Shown: positions 47,262 through 57,474, counted from the stretch's first letter. The stretch is DNA of 64,000 nt from Actinocorallia sp. API 0066 (GCF_020991275.1 NZ_JAJLQY010000001.1:682001-746000); one strand, 5' to 3'. A program made the numbers and translations. The notes: generated by a model not told the origin, from the sequence alone.

Positions 47262-48503
47262 TCAGAAGGTGTAGGGCTGGTGGGTTACTCCGTTGTCGAA
47301 GTTGGAGAGGAGGTAGGTGGGGTCGCCCTTGGTTTGGATGTCGGGGAGGCGGGTGAAGAGTTCTCGGAACATGATCTTGAGTTCCATGCGGGCCAGGTTG
47401 GCGCCCAGGCAGAGGTGGGCGCCGGGGCCGCCGAAGCCCACGTGGGGGTTGGGGGAGCGGGTGATGTCGAAAGAGTTCGGGTTGGGGAAGACGTCCGGGT
47501 CCCGGTTGGCGGCTTGGTAGAAGAGGACGACCTTGTCGCCGGGGTGGAAGGGGTGGCCACCCAGGGTGTACGGGGACTTCAGGGTGCGGCGGAACTGGAT
47601 GATGGGGGAGACGTAGCGGACGATCTCCTCGATGGCGGGGCCGATGCGGGAGTCGTAGTCGGCCAGGAGGTACTCGCGCTGGTCGGGGTGTTCGGTGAAC
47701 AGGCGGATGCCGTGGGAGAGGGCGTTGCGGGTGGTCTCGTTGCCCGCGACCAGGAGGAGGTCGAAGAAGGAGCCCAACTCGCGGATGGTGAGGGCTTCGC
47801 CGTCCACGTTGGCGTTGACGAGAGCGGACACCAGGTCGTCCTGGGGGTTGCCTCGGCGCTCGCGGGCCATCTTCGCGACGAGGCGGTGCAGGTCGACGAT
47901 GGCCTTGAGGTTTCCGGCGAGGAGGCGCAGGGTACGCGGGGAGAAGAGTGAGCCGCGGACCCCCGAGTACTCCGTCATGACGTCGATGCGCTTGAGCACG
48001 TAAGGGCGCTGCTCGGGCGGGATGCCCATCATGGCGCAGATGACCTCGATGGGCAGGCGGGCCGCGATCTGCTCGACGAAGTCGCCGGCGCCCTCCCGCT
48101 CGACGTCGTCCACGATGCGGGTCGCCGTCGCCTGGACGTCGTCGGCCAGCCCGGCGAGCATCTTCGGGCTGAACGCGCGCGAGACGATCCGGCGCAGCCG
48201 CCCGTGCCGCGGGTCGTCCATGTTCACCATCGGACGCCCGAACAGCGCGGCCACCCACGGCGGCGGCTCCGGCGACGTCGCGGCCGGCTCGCTGGAGAAC
48301 ACCTTGGTGTTCCGGCTGGCCTCCACCACGTCCGCGTGCCGGACCAGCGCGTAGAACCCCTTGCCCTCCCGGACGAACGGGATCCGCGGCTCGGCGTAGA
48401 ACACCGGCGCGCCGAGCTCCCGCAGCCGCGCGAACTCGGCGTGCCGCTCGGCGTGCGGGCGCGCCCAGAACTCCGTGCCGACAAGGTCCGTGCTGGCGTT
48501 CAT
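47262..48503 (-). CDS. cytochrome P450, CYP124/125/142-like clan
   Basis: 413 residues. I-helix AGNETTRNALSHG, ExxR in EEIVRYVSP and heme loop HVGFGGPGAHLCLGANLAR. The NETTRNA and NPNPHVGFGG-type blocks are those of actinobacterial CYP124, CYP125 and CYP142, which hydroxylate methyl-branched lipids or the cholesterol side chain terminus. A link to the steroid genes at 1-15 kb is possible but no KstR-like box was seen here. ATG overlaps the stop of the GH39-like gene (ATGA), so the two are coupled. Confidence 0.9.
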   Translation of the reverse strand: MNASTDLVGTEFWARPHAERHAEFARLRELGAPVFYAEPRIPFVREGKGFYALVRHADVVEASRNTKVFSSEPAATSPEPPPWVAALFGRPMVNMDDPRHGRLRRIVSRAFSPKMLAGLADDVQATATRIVDDVEREGAGDFVEQIAARLPIEVICAMMGIPPEQRPYVLKRIDVMTEYSGVRGSLFSPRTLRLLAGNLKAIVDLHRLVAKMARERRGNPQDDLVSALVNANVDGEALTIRELGSFFDLLLVAGNETTRNALSHGIRLFTEHPDQREYLLADYDSRIGPAIEEIVRYVSPIIQFRRTLKSPYTLGGHPFHPGDKVVLFYQAANRDPDVFPNPNSFDITRSPNPHVGFGGPGAHLCLGANLARMELKIMFRELFTRLPDIQTKGDPTYLLSNFDNGVTHQPYTF

Positions 48504-49873
48504 CGGTTGGTCCACCTGATCTCGTAGGGCTTGAGGTCGACGGACTTCCCGTCGACGTCGGCGGTGAGGGGGGACTCGGAGGTGTTGACGATGAGGAGGT
48601 CGGTGCCGGACGCGAGGGTGTGCACCCTGGCGTCGGAGACCCTGACGGCGCGCAGCTCGGTGCCGGGCGGGAACAGCCGCACGAAGTTCTGCAGGAGCTG
48701 GAGCGGCGGCAGGGCGGCCCCACTGGCGTCCCACAGGCAGCTCGTGCAGTTCGCGTTGCCCTGACCCTGCGGGCTCCAGTACAGCGCGCCCGCCGCGCCG
48801 GACTTCGCGAACCTGATCATCGCGTCGGCCTGGACGGCTTGGAGCTTGGGCGCGGGCCAGCCGGAGTCGGCCTGCTCGGTGTACCACTCGGCCCACACGA
48901 CGGGCAGCTCGGCCTTGCTCCGCAGCCACTCGGTGACGGCCGCGAACTTGGTGTTGTCGCGGATCGGGTCCTCGTGCGCGGTGCGGTCCTCGGGCAGCGA
49001 CGAGCCGTCCACAACGATGAAGTCGGCGCCCTGCTTGTGCTCGATCCAGTACTGGATCGCGGTGAGCGCGCGCTGGTCGGCGGCGCCCCACGGGCCCTTC
49101 AGCTCCTTGGACGCCGCGGAGTGCGCGTCGGCGTAGGAGTTGACGGGGATGTACGGGCCGCCCACCTGGAGGTCGGGGTTCACCTTCTTCAGCGCCGTGT
49201 ACACCTTGTTGTAGAGCTGGGTGTAGCCCTCGAAGTCCCACCGGTTGGCGTCCTGGTTGAAGAAGCCCTTGAACTCGTTCCAGACGAAGTAGTACTTGAC
49301 GTCCGGGTAGCGGCGGGCGACCTCGGCGGCCTGGACGGCGAACGCGTCGAAGAACTGCGGCTTGGGGGAGTCCTCGAGGTGGTTCCAGTCGGTGGCTCCC
49401 GCCGGGCCGCCCTTCATCCAGTCGGGCGCGCAGCACAGGGTGATCATGGGGACGCCGCCGGTGTCGCGGATGTCACCGACGCGCCTGTCCAGCGACGTCC
49501 AGTTGTACTGGCCGGGGGCGGGCTGCGGGTTGTCGGCGCCGAAGCCCATGATGTGCTGGACCTGGAGCATGGGCACCTGGGCGACGGTGGGTTTGGCGGC
49601 GGGGGCGGCTTCGAGGCTGGTCTGGGTGTGCGTGAAGCCCCAGTTCGTCCAGTCGCCGGGCGGGCCGGCGCTGATCTGGCCGACGGAGGCGGTGTCGGCG
49701 ACGGGCCCTGAGCCCTGGTCGCCGCGGGACAGGTAGAGGAAGAGGGAGACGACGAGGGCGCCGGCGAGTGCGGCGCCCAGGGCGATCATCCAGCGGGGTC
49801 TCCTGCGGCCGTGGCGGCCGCGCCGGGGCGATGTCGCGGTGCGGAGCTGCGGCGGCGAAGGATGGCCTTGCAC
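48500..49873 (-). CDS. membrane-anchored GH39-like glycoside hydrolase
   Basis: 457 residues. Arg-rich N-terminus then one membrane helix (WMIALGAALAGALVVSLFLYL) near 29-49, giving type II topology. The extracellular TIM-barrel-like part has YYFVWNEFKGFF (likely acid/base Glu after Asn) and VVWAEWYTE (likely nucleophile Glu), a pattern of GH39/xylosidase-like enzymes. GTG start follows GGAGG. A CTGGT-TC-ACCAG palindrome lies at 49929-49940 in its upstream region and may be an operator. Substrate unknown; cell-wall or exopolysaccharide turnover is a guess. Confidence 0.75.
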   Translation of the reverse strand: MQGHPSPPQLRTATSPRRGRHGRRRPRWMIALGAALAGALVVSLFLYLSRGDQGSGPVADTASVGQISAGPPGDWTNWGFTHTQTSLEAAPAAKPTVAQVPMLQVQHIMGFGADNPQPAPGQYNWTSLDRRVGDIRDTGGVPMITLCCAPDWMKGGPAGATDWNHLEDSPKPQFFDAFAVQAAEVARRYPDVKYYFVWNEFKGFFNQDANRWDFEGYTQLYNKVYTALKKVNPDLQVGGPYIPVNSYADAHSAASKELKGPWGAADQRALTAIQYWIEHKQGADFIVVDGSSLPEDRTAHEDPIRDNTKFAAVTEWLRSKAELPVVWAEWYTEQADSGWPAPKLQAVQADAMIRFAKSGAAGALYWSPQGQGNANCTSCLWDASGAALPPLQLLQNFVRLFPPGTELRAVRVSDARVHTLASGTDLLIVNTSESPLTADVDGKSVDLKPYEIRWTNR

Positions 49874-50098
49874 GGTGCCTCCAGAGTCGGATTGTGCTTT
49901 CCCCGTGTTTGAACGCCGGACCGCCGCCCTGGTTCACCAGGATCTCTCACCGGAATGGCTTACCTGGAAAGTACGGTTCAATTACCCACGGTACCGGGAG
50001 TGTTCCCCGATTGCGATCAGCCATACCGGACGGCGCGGACCACGCCGGATCTGGCCGTTTCTCCGGGATTCTCAGGGATTCTCCGTGGTTTCTGGGGT

Positions 50099-50341
50099 TT
50101 ATGGGACGGTTCCGGGTTCCTCGCCGTGCCCTTCCTTCTTCCGCTCCGTCTGGTCGGCCAGCAGCGCCCGCAACCCCGGCTCGTCGTCGGACGCGAGCGT
50201 CATCGCCAGCCCCGCCTGGAGCTGGGCGTCGGTGAGGTCGCCGGTGCGCGTCGCATACCACCGGCCCGCGTCGCTGCGCCAGACCTGCCACCCCGGATAG
50301 GCGGCTTCGATGTGCGCCTTGAGGTCCTCGAAGTCTCCCAT
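50099..50341 (-). CDS. small actinobacterial protein of unknown function
   Basis: 80 residues: MGDFEDLKAHIEAAYPGWQV, then RSDAGRWYATR and a charged C-terminus. The PGWxxxRSDxGRWYATR pattern is common in small actinobacterial proteins, but I know no function. ATG 50341 with GAAGGGACC upstream; the longer frame is rejected. Divergent from the GntR-family gene across a palindromic operator, so probably co-regulated with it. Confidence 0.65.
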   Translation of the reverse strand: MGDFEDLKAHIEAAYPGWQVWRSDAGRWYATRTGDLTDAQLQAGLAMTLASDDEPGLRALLADQTERKKEGHGEEPGTVP

Positions 50342-50365
50342 CCGGCAGGTCCCTTCCCCGATCAA

Positions 50366-50380
50366 TGTATTCCGTATACA
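50366..50380. promoter_or_regulatory. GntR-type operator candidate
   Basis: TGTATTCCGTATACA is a 15-bp palindrome with one mismatched pair near the centre. It lies between the divergent small gene (start 50341) and gntR (start 50473), in an AT-rich patch. GntR/UTRA regulators bind such short dyads in their own promoters. Confidence 0.55.
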
Positions 50381-50472
50381 AAAGGTGATACGTGCCCGGA
50401 GAACCGTCAACCCGCAGGTAACCGGAACGTTTCCCGCCGGTGAGCCGGGTTGCAGTGGGGAGGTGTCCCACC

Positions 50473-51228
50473 GTGCCGAGACCGGCATATCTCAAGATCG
50501 CCGACGAGCTCCGCCTGGGGATCCGCGCCGGGACCTTTCCGCCGGGCTCCCGGCTGCCCACCCTCGCCCATCTGTCCGAGACGCACGGGGTGTCCCAGAT
50601 CGTCGTCAGGCAGGCCGTCGCGGTGCTGAGCGCGGAGGGCCTCGTGGAGACGCGGCGGGGCGGCGGCACCGTCGTGCGGGCCCGGCCGACGGTGCGCCGG
50701 ATCGCGATGGACAGGTACCGGGTGGAGACGGAACCGCAGGTCACGCCCGCCACGTCGTTCACCCACGACCAGGGCATCGGCTGGGCGGACTACCGGCTGG
50801 AGCGCCGCTACCGCAGGGTCGCGGCCGACCCGGAACTGGCCGCGCTGTTCGGGCTTCCGGCGGGCACCGCGCTGCTGCGCCGCAGGTTCGTGTTCTTCGC
50901 GCGCGGCGAGCCGCAGCAGATCTCGGTGAACTACCTGCCGTGGGAACTCGTCGCCGGAACGCCGGTCGCCGACCCCGCGCGGGAGCCGTGGCCGGGCGGC
51001 ACGCCCGCGCAGCTGGCCTATCTCGGCCACCCCGCGACCCGGGTCGAGGAGGCGGTCCGCTCGCGCATGCCGTCGCGGGAGGAGGCGGAGACGCTGCGGA
51101 TGGGCACCGGCGTGCCCGTCATCACCGTGACCCGGCGGATGATCGCGGGCGAGCGGGTTCTTGAGGTGTGCCGGGACATCGTCATCCCGGCCGACCGCGT
51201 GGTGTTGGACTACGCCATCGACCTGTGA
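50473..51228 (+). CDS. GntR-family regulator, HutC/UTRA type
   Basis: 251 residues. N-terminal winged helix (LKIADELRLGIRAGTFPPGSRLPT, VSQIVVRQAVAVLSAEGLVETRRGGGTVV) and C-terminal UTRA ligand domain (GTALLRRRFVFF, PVITVTRRMIAGERVLEVCRDIV). GTG 50473 follows GTGGGGAGG. HutC itself is of this class, so control of the split hut genes is conceivable, but nothing specific shows it. Stop is directly followed by the stop of the convergent NYN gene. Confidence 0.88.
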   Translation: MPRPAYLKIADELRLGIRAGTFPPGSRLPTLAHLSETHGVSQIVVRQAVAVLSAEGLVETRRGGGTVVRARPTVRRIAMDRYRVETEPQVTPATSFTHDQGIGWADYRLERRYRRVAADPELAALFGLPAGTALLRRRFVFFARGEPQQISVNYLPWELVAGTPVADPAREPWPGGTPAQLAYLGHPATRVEEAVRSRMPSREEAETLRMGTGVPVITVTRRMIAGERVLEVCRDIVIPADRVVLDYAIDL

Positions 51229-51612
51229 TCAGCCGAGCCGGTCCAGGAGGAAGCGCGGCCCTACGACGTCGGCACCGCGAGCTTGGCAGCGCGCGCGCAG
51301 TTCGCGGTCCGCTGTCACCACGACGTAGCGGATGTCCGTATCTGCGGGGCCTACCTCCGCGACGATCGCGTCGTCGCCGGAGCGCGGCGCAGAGACGACC
51401 CGCACCCCTTCGATCCCCTCCAGGCTCCGCGCGGCGCCCTCGACCACAAGGACGATTTCGGCGTCGGCCGCCTTTTCGGCGTCAAAGGAGAGGGGGCCGA
51501 GTCCGGCGAGGGAGTCGCGGAGCCTGCGGGCCGCGCCGAGGCGGTCCCGCCACCAGCCGTCGGGGCGGGAGCCGATGACGTTGGCGGCGTCGACGATGAG
51601 GACGGTGCGCAT
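51229..51612 (-). CDS. NYN/PIN-like domain protein
   Basis: 127 residues: TVLIVDAANVIGSRPDGWWRDR, SGDDAIVAEVG, YVVVTADRELRARCQARGADVVG. The conserved acidic residues (VDAAN, DDAIV, TADREL) fit the YacP-like NYN nuclease group. Stand-alone gene; ATG at 51612. RNA cleavage is assumed from the family. Confidence 0.8.
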   Translation of the reverse strand: MRTVLIVDAANVIGSRPDGWWRDRLGAARRLRDSLAGLGPLSFDAEKAADAEIVLVVEGAARSLEGIEGVRVVSAPRSGDDAIVAEVGPADTDIRYVVVTADRELRARCQARGADVVGPRFLLDRLG

Positions 51613-51719
51613 GCCCGCAGCGTAAGGCCACGGACGCCGACCGTGCGGCGATCACGCCCGGTGACGTGGTTGCGGCACCCGCTGCCGCTTGGTTGGATAC
51701 CTGCAAACCGGGAGGGACC

Positions 51720-53198
<1,479 letters not shown>

Positions 53199-53240
53199 AG
53201 GCGGTCACAGACTGTCCGCCGCGGCGCGTAGGGTTCAGTC

Positions 53241-54950
53241 ATGGTGTTCAAAGGACTCGACACGCTCGCGGCACTGGGCCCGGTGAAGGAACTGCGCGAC
53301 CGCCGCACCGGCCCGCTGGTCCTCGAACTCGATCTGGCCGAGGGGCTCGTCGAGGGCACGCCCCCCGACCCGCTGACGGCGCTGCTGTCGATCCGCCGCA
53401 CCCACCTGCGGGACGTGCTCGACGGCCTGCGCAAGGCGCGCACGGATCCGCGGGTGAAGGCGCTCGTCGCCAGGATCAACGGGCCCGTCGGGCTCGCCCT
53501 GGCGCAGGAGCTGCGCGAGGCCGTCGCGGAGCTGCGCGCGGCGGGCAAGCTGACCGTCGCGTGGACGGAGACGTTCGGCGAGACGGGCGAGGGCACCACC
53601 GCCTACTACCTCGCGTCCGCGTTCGAGCGGGTCTGCCTGCTTCCGTCCGGGGACGTCGGGATCACCGGGTTCTCCCTGTCCGAGCCGTTCGTCAAGGACG
53701 CGCTGGACAAGGTGGGCGTCACCTTCCAGTTCGGCAAGCGCGCCGAGTACAAGACGGCGCCCAACATGTTCCTGGAGACGGGGTACACGCGGGCGCACGA
53801 GGAGGCGTCCGAGCGGCTCGTCGCCTCCGTCGGCGAACAGATCGTCAAGGGCGTCGCCGACGGGCGCGGCCTCGCCGAGGCCGACGTCCGCTCCCTCATC
53901 GACCGGGCGCCCCTGCTCGCCTCCGAGGCGCTGGAGGCGGGCCTCGTCGACGAACTGTGCTACCGCGACGAGGTGTACGCGCACGTCAAGGGCGTCGCGG
54001 GCAAGGACGCGCGGCTGCAGTACGTCGCCAGGTACGCCCGCTCCGGCCTCACCGAGCGGGTGCCGCGCAAGCCCGCCGACGGGGTGGCGCTCATCCAGGC
54101 GCAGGGCATGATCCGGCTCGGCAGGTCCGGCCGGGGCCCGGTGCCGGGCCAGGGCGGCGCCGTCGGCTCCGACACGCTCGCCGCCGCGCTGCGCGCCGCC
54201 GTCCGCGACGAGCACACCAAGGCCATCGTGCTGCGGGTCAACAGCCCCGGCGGCTCCTACGTCGCGTCCGACGTGATCTGGCGCGAGGTCCAACTGGCCC
54301 GGCGCGCGGGCAAGCACGTGCTCGTCTCGATGGGCAACGTCGCCGCGTCCGGCGGGTACTTCATCGCGATGGGCGCCGACACCATCGTCGCCCAGCCCGG
54401 CACGCTCACCGGCTCCATCGGCGTGTACACCGGCAAGCCCGTCGTCAGCGGGCTGCTGGAGCGGCTCGGCGTCGGGTTCGGCAGCACCGCTTTCGGCGCG
54501 CACGCCCGCATCCACAGCCCCGTCCGGGACTTCTCCGAGGGCGAGTGGGACCGCATCAACTCCTCACTCGACCGCATCTACGCCGATTTCACCTCCAAGG
54601 CGGCGCAGGGCCGTGGCCTGCCGCTGGACCGGATCGACGAGCTGGCGCGCGGCCGCGTCTGGACCGGCGCCGACGCCGCCGAACGCGGCCTCGTCGACGA
54701 GCTCGGCGGCCTCGACCACACCCTCGACCTCGCCCGCGTCAAGGCGGGGCTGCCCGCCGACGCGCCCGTCCGGACGTTCCCGCACACGTCGCCGCTCGAC
54801 AGGTTCCGCCCCCCGGAGTCCAGCGAGGACAGGACGGCGGCCTCCGTCCGGTTCGAGGCGTGGGGCTCCCTGTCCGGGCTCGCCGCCCGGCTCGGCTTCC
54901 CCTCGGCGGGCCCGCTGGTCATGCCCGGCTACGGAGACGCCCGCTGGTGA
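53241..54950 (+). CDS. sppA: signal peptide peptidase SppA, long type
   Basis: 569 residues, two S49 repeats as in the 67-kDa E. coli form. General-base Lys in the first half (KRAEYKTAPN) and nucleophile Ser in the second (NVAASGGYF), with NSPGGSYVASD and GSIGVYTGK nearby. No clear N-terminal membrane helix, so it may be peripheral. It degrades leftover signal peptides. Flavin reductase start overlaps the stop. Confidence 0.9.
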   Translation: MVFKGLDTLAALGPVKELRDRRTGPLVLELDLAEGLVEGTPPDPLTALLSIRRTHLRDVLDGLRKARTDPRVKALVARINGPVGLALAQELREAVAELRAAGKLTVAWTETFGETGEGTTAYYLASAFERVCLLPSGDVGITGFSLSEPFVKDALDKVGVTFQFGKRAEYKTAPNMFLETGYTRAHEEASERLVASVGEQIVKGVADGRGLAEADVRSLIDRAPLLASEALEAGLVDELCYRDEVYAHVKGVAGKDARLQYVARYARSGLTERVPRKPADGVALIQAQGMIRLGRSGRGPVPGQGGAVGSDTLAAALRAAVRDEHTKAIVLRVNSPGGSYVASDVIWREVQLARRAGKHVLVSMGNVAASGGYFIAMGADTIVAQPGTLTGSIGVYTGKPVVSGLLERLGVGFGSTAFGAHARIHSPVRDFSEGEWDRINSSLDRIYADFTSKAAQGRGLPLDRIDELARGRVWTGADAAERGLVDELGGLDHTLDLARVKAGLPADAPVRTFPHTSPLDRFRPPESSEDRTAASVRFEAWGSLSGLAARLGFPSAGPLVMPGYGDARW

Positions 54951-55423
54951 TCACGCCGCAGGACTTCACCGCCGCCCTCGCGTCCTTCGCCACGGGCGTC
55001 ACCGTCGTCACCGTCAAGGAGGGCCGCGACGACATCGGCGCCACCGTCACGTCGTTCGCCTCGGTCTCGCTCGACCCGCCGATGCTGCTGATCGGCGTCG
55101 CCGCCGCGTCCTACCTGTGCGAGGTCCTGCACCGCCGCCCCGCCTGGGCCGTCACCGTCCTGGCGGCGGCCCAGCGCGCCCTGGCGGGCCGCTTCGCCGC
55201 CGAGGGCCGCCCCTCCGCCCGCCTGCTCCTGACCGGCCACCCCCACCACCGGGGCCGCCGCTCCGAGGCCCTCATCATCGAAGGCGGCCTCACCGCCCTC
55301 GAATGCGAGACCCGCCTCCGCATCCCGGCGGGCGACCACGTCCTCTTTGTCGCCGAAATCCTCCACGTCGACTACCTCAACAAAGCCGACCCCCTCATCC
55401 GCGCCAACCGCCGCTACCGCTGA
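54947..55423 (+). CDS. flavin reductase-like FMN-binding protein
   Basis: 158 residues: FATGVTVVTVKEG, GATVTSFASVSLDPPMLLIGV and FVAEILHVD are the flavin-reductase domain blocks (HpaC/ActVB-like). Such proteins supply reduced flavin to monooxygenases; no two-component oxygenase is adjacent. GTG start at 54947 overlaps sppA. Its 3' end overlaps the convergent methyltransferase gene by 10 nt. Confidence 0.9.
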   Translation: MITPQDFTAALASFATGVTVVTVKEGRDDIGATVTSFASVSLDPPMLLIGVAAASYLCEVLHRRPAWAVTVLAAAQRALAGRFAAEGRPSARLLLTGHPHHRGRRSEALIIEGGLTALECETRLRIPAGDHVLFVAEILHVDYLNKADPLIRANRRYR

Positions 55424-56208
55424 TCCTCCTCCGGGAGGGTGGGAGTCTGCCCCTCGGACGTCACCCGGACCTCCACCTCCGGCCAGTCCTCGATGTAGTT
55501 CACCACGGCAGGGCGCAGCCGCTGCCCTCGCAGTGGCATGAACCCGGCGAAACCGGTGAACCGCCCGACCGCCTCCCCGTCGTGGACGTCGAGGACGAGC
55601 AGGCCGAACCGGCGGCCCGCACCGGTGTAGGGGGCGACGATCCGGCCCCCGTCCCTCGTCTGCCGCACCCACGGGTAGGGGATCGTGTGGGCGGCCGCCG
55701 TCGCGACGACCCGGTCGAACGGCGCGTGCTCCTCGGCGCCCTGCTCGCCGTCACCGGTCAGCACGACGACTTCCGGGAACCCCGCGTCGTGCAGCGCCTT
55801 GCGCGCGCGCTCGGCGATGGTGCCGTCGATCTCGACCGTCACGACCTCGGCGCCGTACGCCGCCAGGCACGCGGCGTTGTACCCGGTCCCCGTCCCGATC
55901 TCCAGCACCCGCATCCCGGGGGCCAGCTCCAGCTCCGCGATCATCCGCGCCATCATCGCGGGCTCGCTTGAGGAGGACATGGGTATGAAGCCTTTCCCCG
56001 GTGGATACGTCGCCCCGGGAAGGAGCCGTTCCTTCTCGTCGGTCGCGGTGATCACGGCCAGGTCCGCCGCGACGTGCCGCTCCCACTCCTCCGGCTGCTC
56101 CGCCCGACGCAGCGGCACCAGCCATCCGTCGTCCCAGACGTAGATGGTTTCCGGCACGAACAGCCGCCGGTCCACCGGCAGCTCCGTCTCCCCGTAGGTG
56201 AAGCTCAC
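55414..56208 (-). CDS. PCMT-like protein methyltransferase, copy A
   Basis: 264 residues. SAM motif VLEIGTGTGYNAACLA near 99-114, VTVEIDGTIAERA, FDRVVATAAAHTIPYPW: the protein-L-isoaspartate O-methyltransferase family. The N-terminal ~80 residues (YGETELPVDRRLFVPETIYV) are extra to classical PCMT. GTG start overlaps the 47-aa gene stop (GTGA). About three quarters identical by eye to copy B. Native-looking C-terminus EGQTPTLPEEDQR. Substrate could be damaged protein Asp or a peptide, as for PCMT homologues in RiPP clusters. Confidence 0.85.
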   Translation of the reverse strand: MSFTYGETELPVDRRLFVPETIYVWDDGWLVPLRRAEQPEEWERHVAADLAVITATDEKERLLPGATYPPGKGFIPMSSSSEPAMMARMIAELELAPGMRVLEIGTGTGYNAACLAAYGAEVVTVEIDGTIAERARKALHDAGFPEVVVLTGDGEQGAEEHAPFDRVVATAAAHTIPYPWVRQTRDGGRIVAPYTGAGRRFGLLVLDVHDGEAVGRFTGFAGFMPLRGQRLRPAVVNYIEDWPEVEVRVTSEGQTPTLPEEDQR

Positions 56209-56348
56209 GGCTGCTCCCCACTCCCCCCGCAAGTCCCGCACGTCATCTCGGCGTAGGCGACGTCCGGGCCGCTCCCGTCGCCCGTAGTCGGGATCGTCCC
56301 CTTTCCTCCGCATGCCGCGCACTGGTTCTTCTTCTCGTGCTTCCCCAT
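56205..56348 (-). CDS. 47-residue CxxCxGxG protein, copy A
   Basis: MGKHEKKNQCAACGGKG at the N-terminus and CGTCGGSGEQP at the C-terminus, so two CxxCxGxG motifs as in DnaJ zinc fingers, ~27 residues apart. ATG 56348 is chosen because copy B has the same 47-aa frame, whereas the upstream in-frame extension is shifted out of frame in copy B. GTGA overlap with the methyltransferase implies coupled translation. Possibly a zinc-binding partner or the substrate. Confidence 0.7.
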   Translation of the reverse strand: MGKHEKKNQCAACGGKGTIPTTGDGSGPDVAYAEMTCGTCGGSGEQP

Positions 56349-56369
56349 CCTTGGGCGCCCTTTCCCGCA

Positions 56370-56545
56370 TGCCCCGGCGGCGTTCTCCGTCGGATCCGAC
56401 GCCATCACCGTAGTTGCGGTGGATCAGTCGAGACAGAGATTCTCGGAAATGGGCAACTATCTGTCCCCTTGTGGTGACACGAAGGGGTCAGTGGGCTCGG
56501 TGACCTGCGGTCCAGACGGCGGCGGTCAGCGGGGTGCCGGGCCGG
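56370..56545. repeat. 176-bp perfect direct repeat, left copy
   Basis: Identical base for base to 57475-57650 (offset 1105 bp). On the minus strand it holds the last 18 codons and stop of a gene (here the end of methyltransferase B; in the right copy the end of hutI), a small hairpin and the upstream region of the 47-aa gene. It marks the ends of a tandem duplication. Confidence 0.95.
56465..56487 (-). terminator. hairpin after methyltransferase B
   Basis: CCCCTT / AAGGGG stem with 11-nt loop directly at the stop codon, inside the 176-bp repeat. Weak terminator or stop-proximal structure. Confidence 0.45.
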
Positions 56546-57315
56546 GCCAGCCGCTGTCCCTCGGCGGTGACGCGCACTTCGAGGCCCGGCCAGTCCTCGA
56601 TGTTGTTCTGTACGGCCGGGTGCAGTCGCTGCCCACGCAGCGGCATGAAGGCCGCGTCGCCCACGACCTGCCCGGCCGCCTCCCCGTCCCGGACGTCGAG
56701 CGCGAGCAGGCCGTACTGGCAGCCGTCCCCGGTGTAGGGGACGATGATCCGTCCCCCGTCCTTCGTCTGCCGCACCCACGGGTACGGGACGGTGTGGGCC
56801 GCCGCCGTCGCGATGACCCGGTCGAACGGCGCGTGCTCGGCAGCCCCCAGCTCGCCGTCCCCGGTGAGCACGACGACGTCCGGGAACCCCGCGTCACGCA
56901 GCGCACACCGGGCCCGTTCGGCGATCCCGCCGTCGATCTCCACCGACACCACCTCGGCCCCATAGGCCGCCAGGCACGCCGCGTTGTATCCCGTCCCCGT
57001 CCCGATCTCCAACACCCGCATCCCGGGCTCCAGCTCCAGCGCCTCGATCATTTGCGCCATGATCGAGGGCGCGCTTGACGAGGACAGTGGGACATACCCC
57101 ATTCCGGGCGGGTATGTCAGGTGGGGATGCAGCGGCTCGTCTCCATCGGTTGCCGTGGTCACGGCCTGGTCCGCTGTGACGAGCCGGTCCCATGCCTCCG
57201 GCTGCTCGTCCCGCCGCAACGGTTCGAGCCACCGCTCTCCCGAGACATAGATCGTGTCCGGCACGAACAACCGCCGGTCTACCGGCAGTTCCGTCTCCCC
57301 ATAAGCGAAAGTCAC
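56488..57315 (-). CDS. PCMT-like protein methyltransferase, copy B, with HutI-derived tail
   Basis: 275 residues; same architecture as copy A (SAM motif VLEIGTGTGYNAACLA, VSVEIDGGIAERA, AAAHTVPYPW). The two align without gaps up to EGQ near residue 253. Copy B then ends RLA followed by [18 protein letters not shown], the exact C-terminus of HutI, acquired with the 176-bp repeat. GTG start overlaps the 47-aa gene B (GTGA). The tail lies outside the catalytic fold, so activity may be retained. Confidence 0.85.
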   Translation of the reverse strand: MTFAYGETELPVDRRLFVPDTIYVSGERWLEPLRRDEQPEAWDRLVTADQAVTTATDGDEPLHPHLTYPPGMGYVPLSSSSAPSIMAQMIEALELEPGMRVLEIGTGTGYNAACLAAYGAEVVSVEIDGGIAERARCALRDAGFPDVVVLTGDGELGAAEHAPFDRVIATAAAHTVPYPWVRQTKDGGRIIVPYTGDGCQYGLLALDVRDGEAAGQVVGDAAFMPLRGQRLHPAVQNNIEDWPGLEVRVTAEGQRLARPGTPLTAAVWTAGHRAH

Positions 57316-57455
57316 TGCTGCTCTCCCGTCCCGTTGCAATCCGCACATGTCCGCTCGCTGTAGCTCGTGTCCCCGCTACGCCCGTCGTTCGGATACTTCA
57401 CCTTCCCAGTGCCTCCGCACGGCCCGCATTGGTCCTTCTTCCCGTGCTTCCCCAT
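57312..57455 (-). CDS. 47-residue CxxCxGxG protein, copy B
   Basis: MGKHGKKDQCGPCGGTG at the N-terminus, then a Gly/Asp/Ser spacer and CADCNGTGEQQ at the C-terminus. Same length and motif spacing as copy A, with the spacer the most diverged part. GGAAAGGA lies ~10 nt before the ATG. Coupled to methyltransferase B by GTGA. Too short and Cys-rich to assign; conservation of both copies argues that it is a real gene. Confidence 0.7.
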   Translation of the reverse strand: MGKHGKKDQCGPCGGTGKVKYPNDGRSGDTSYSERTCADCNGTGEQQ

Positions 57456-57474
57456 CCCGGACGTCCTTTCCCGC

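Noticed and set aside
56205..56408. Longer 67-residue start for the small Cys protein A
   Set aside because: A one-base difference puts the equivalent extension out of frame in copy B, while the 47-aa frame is kept in both.
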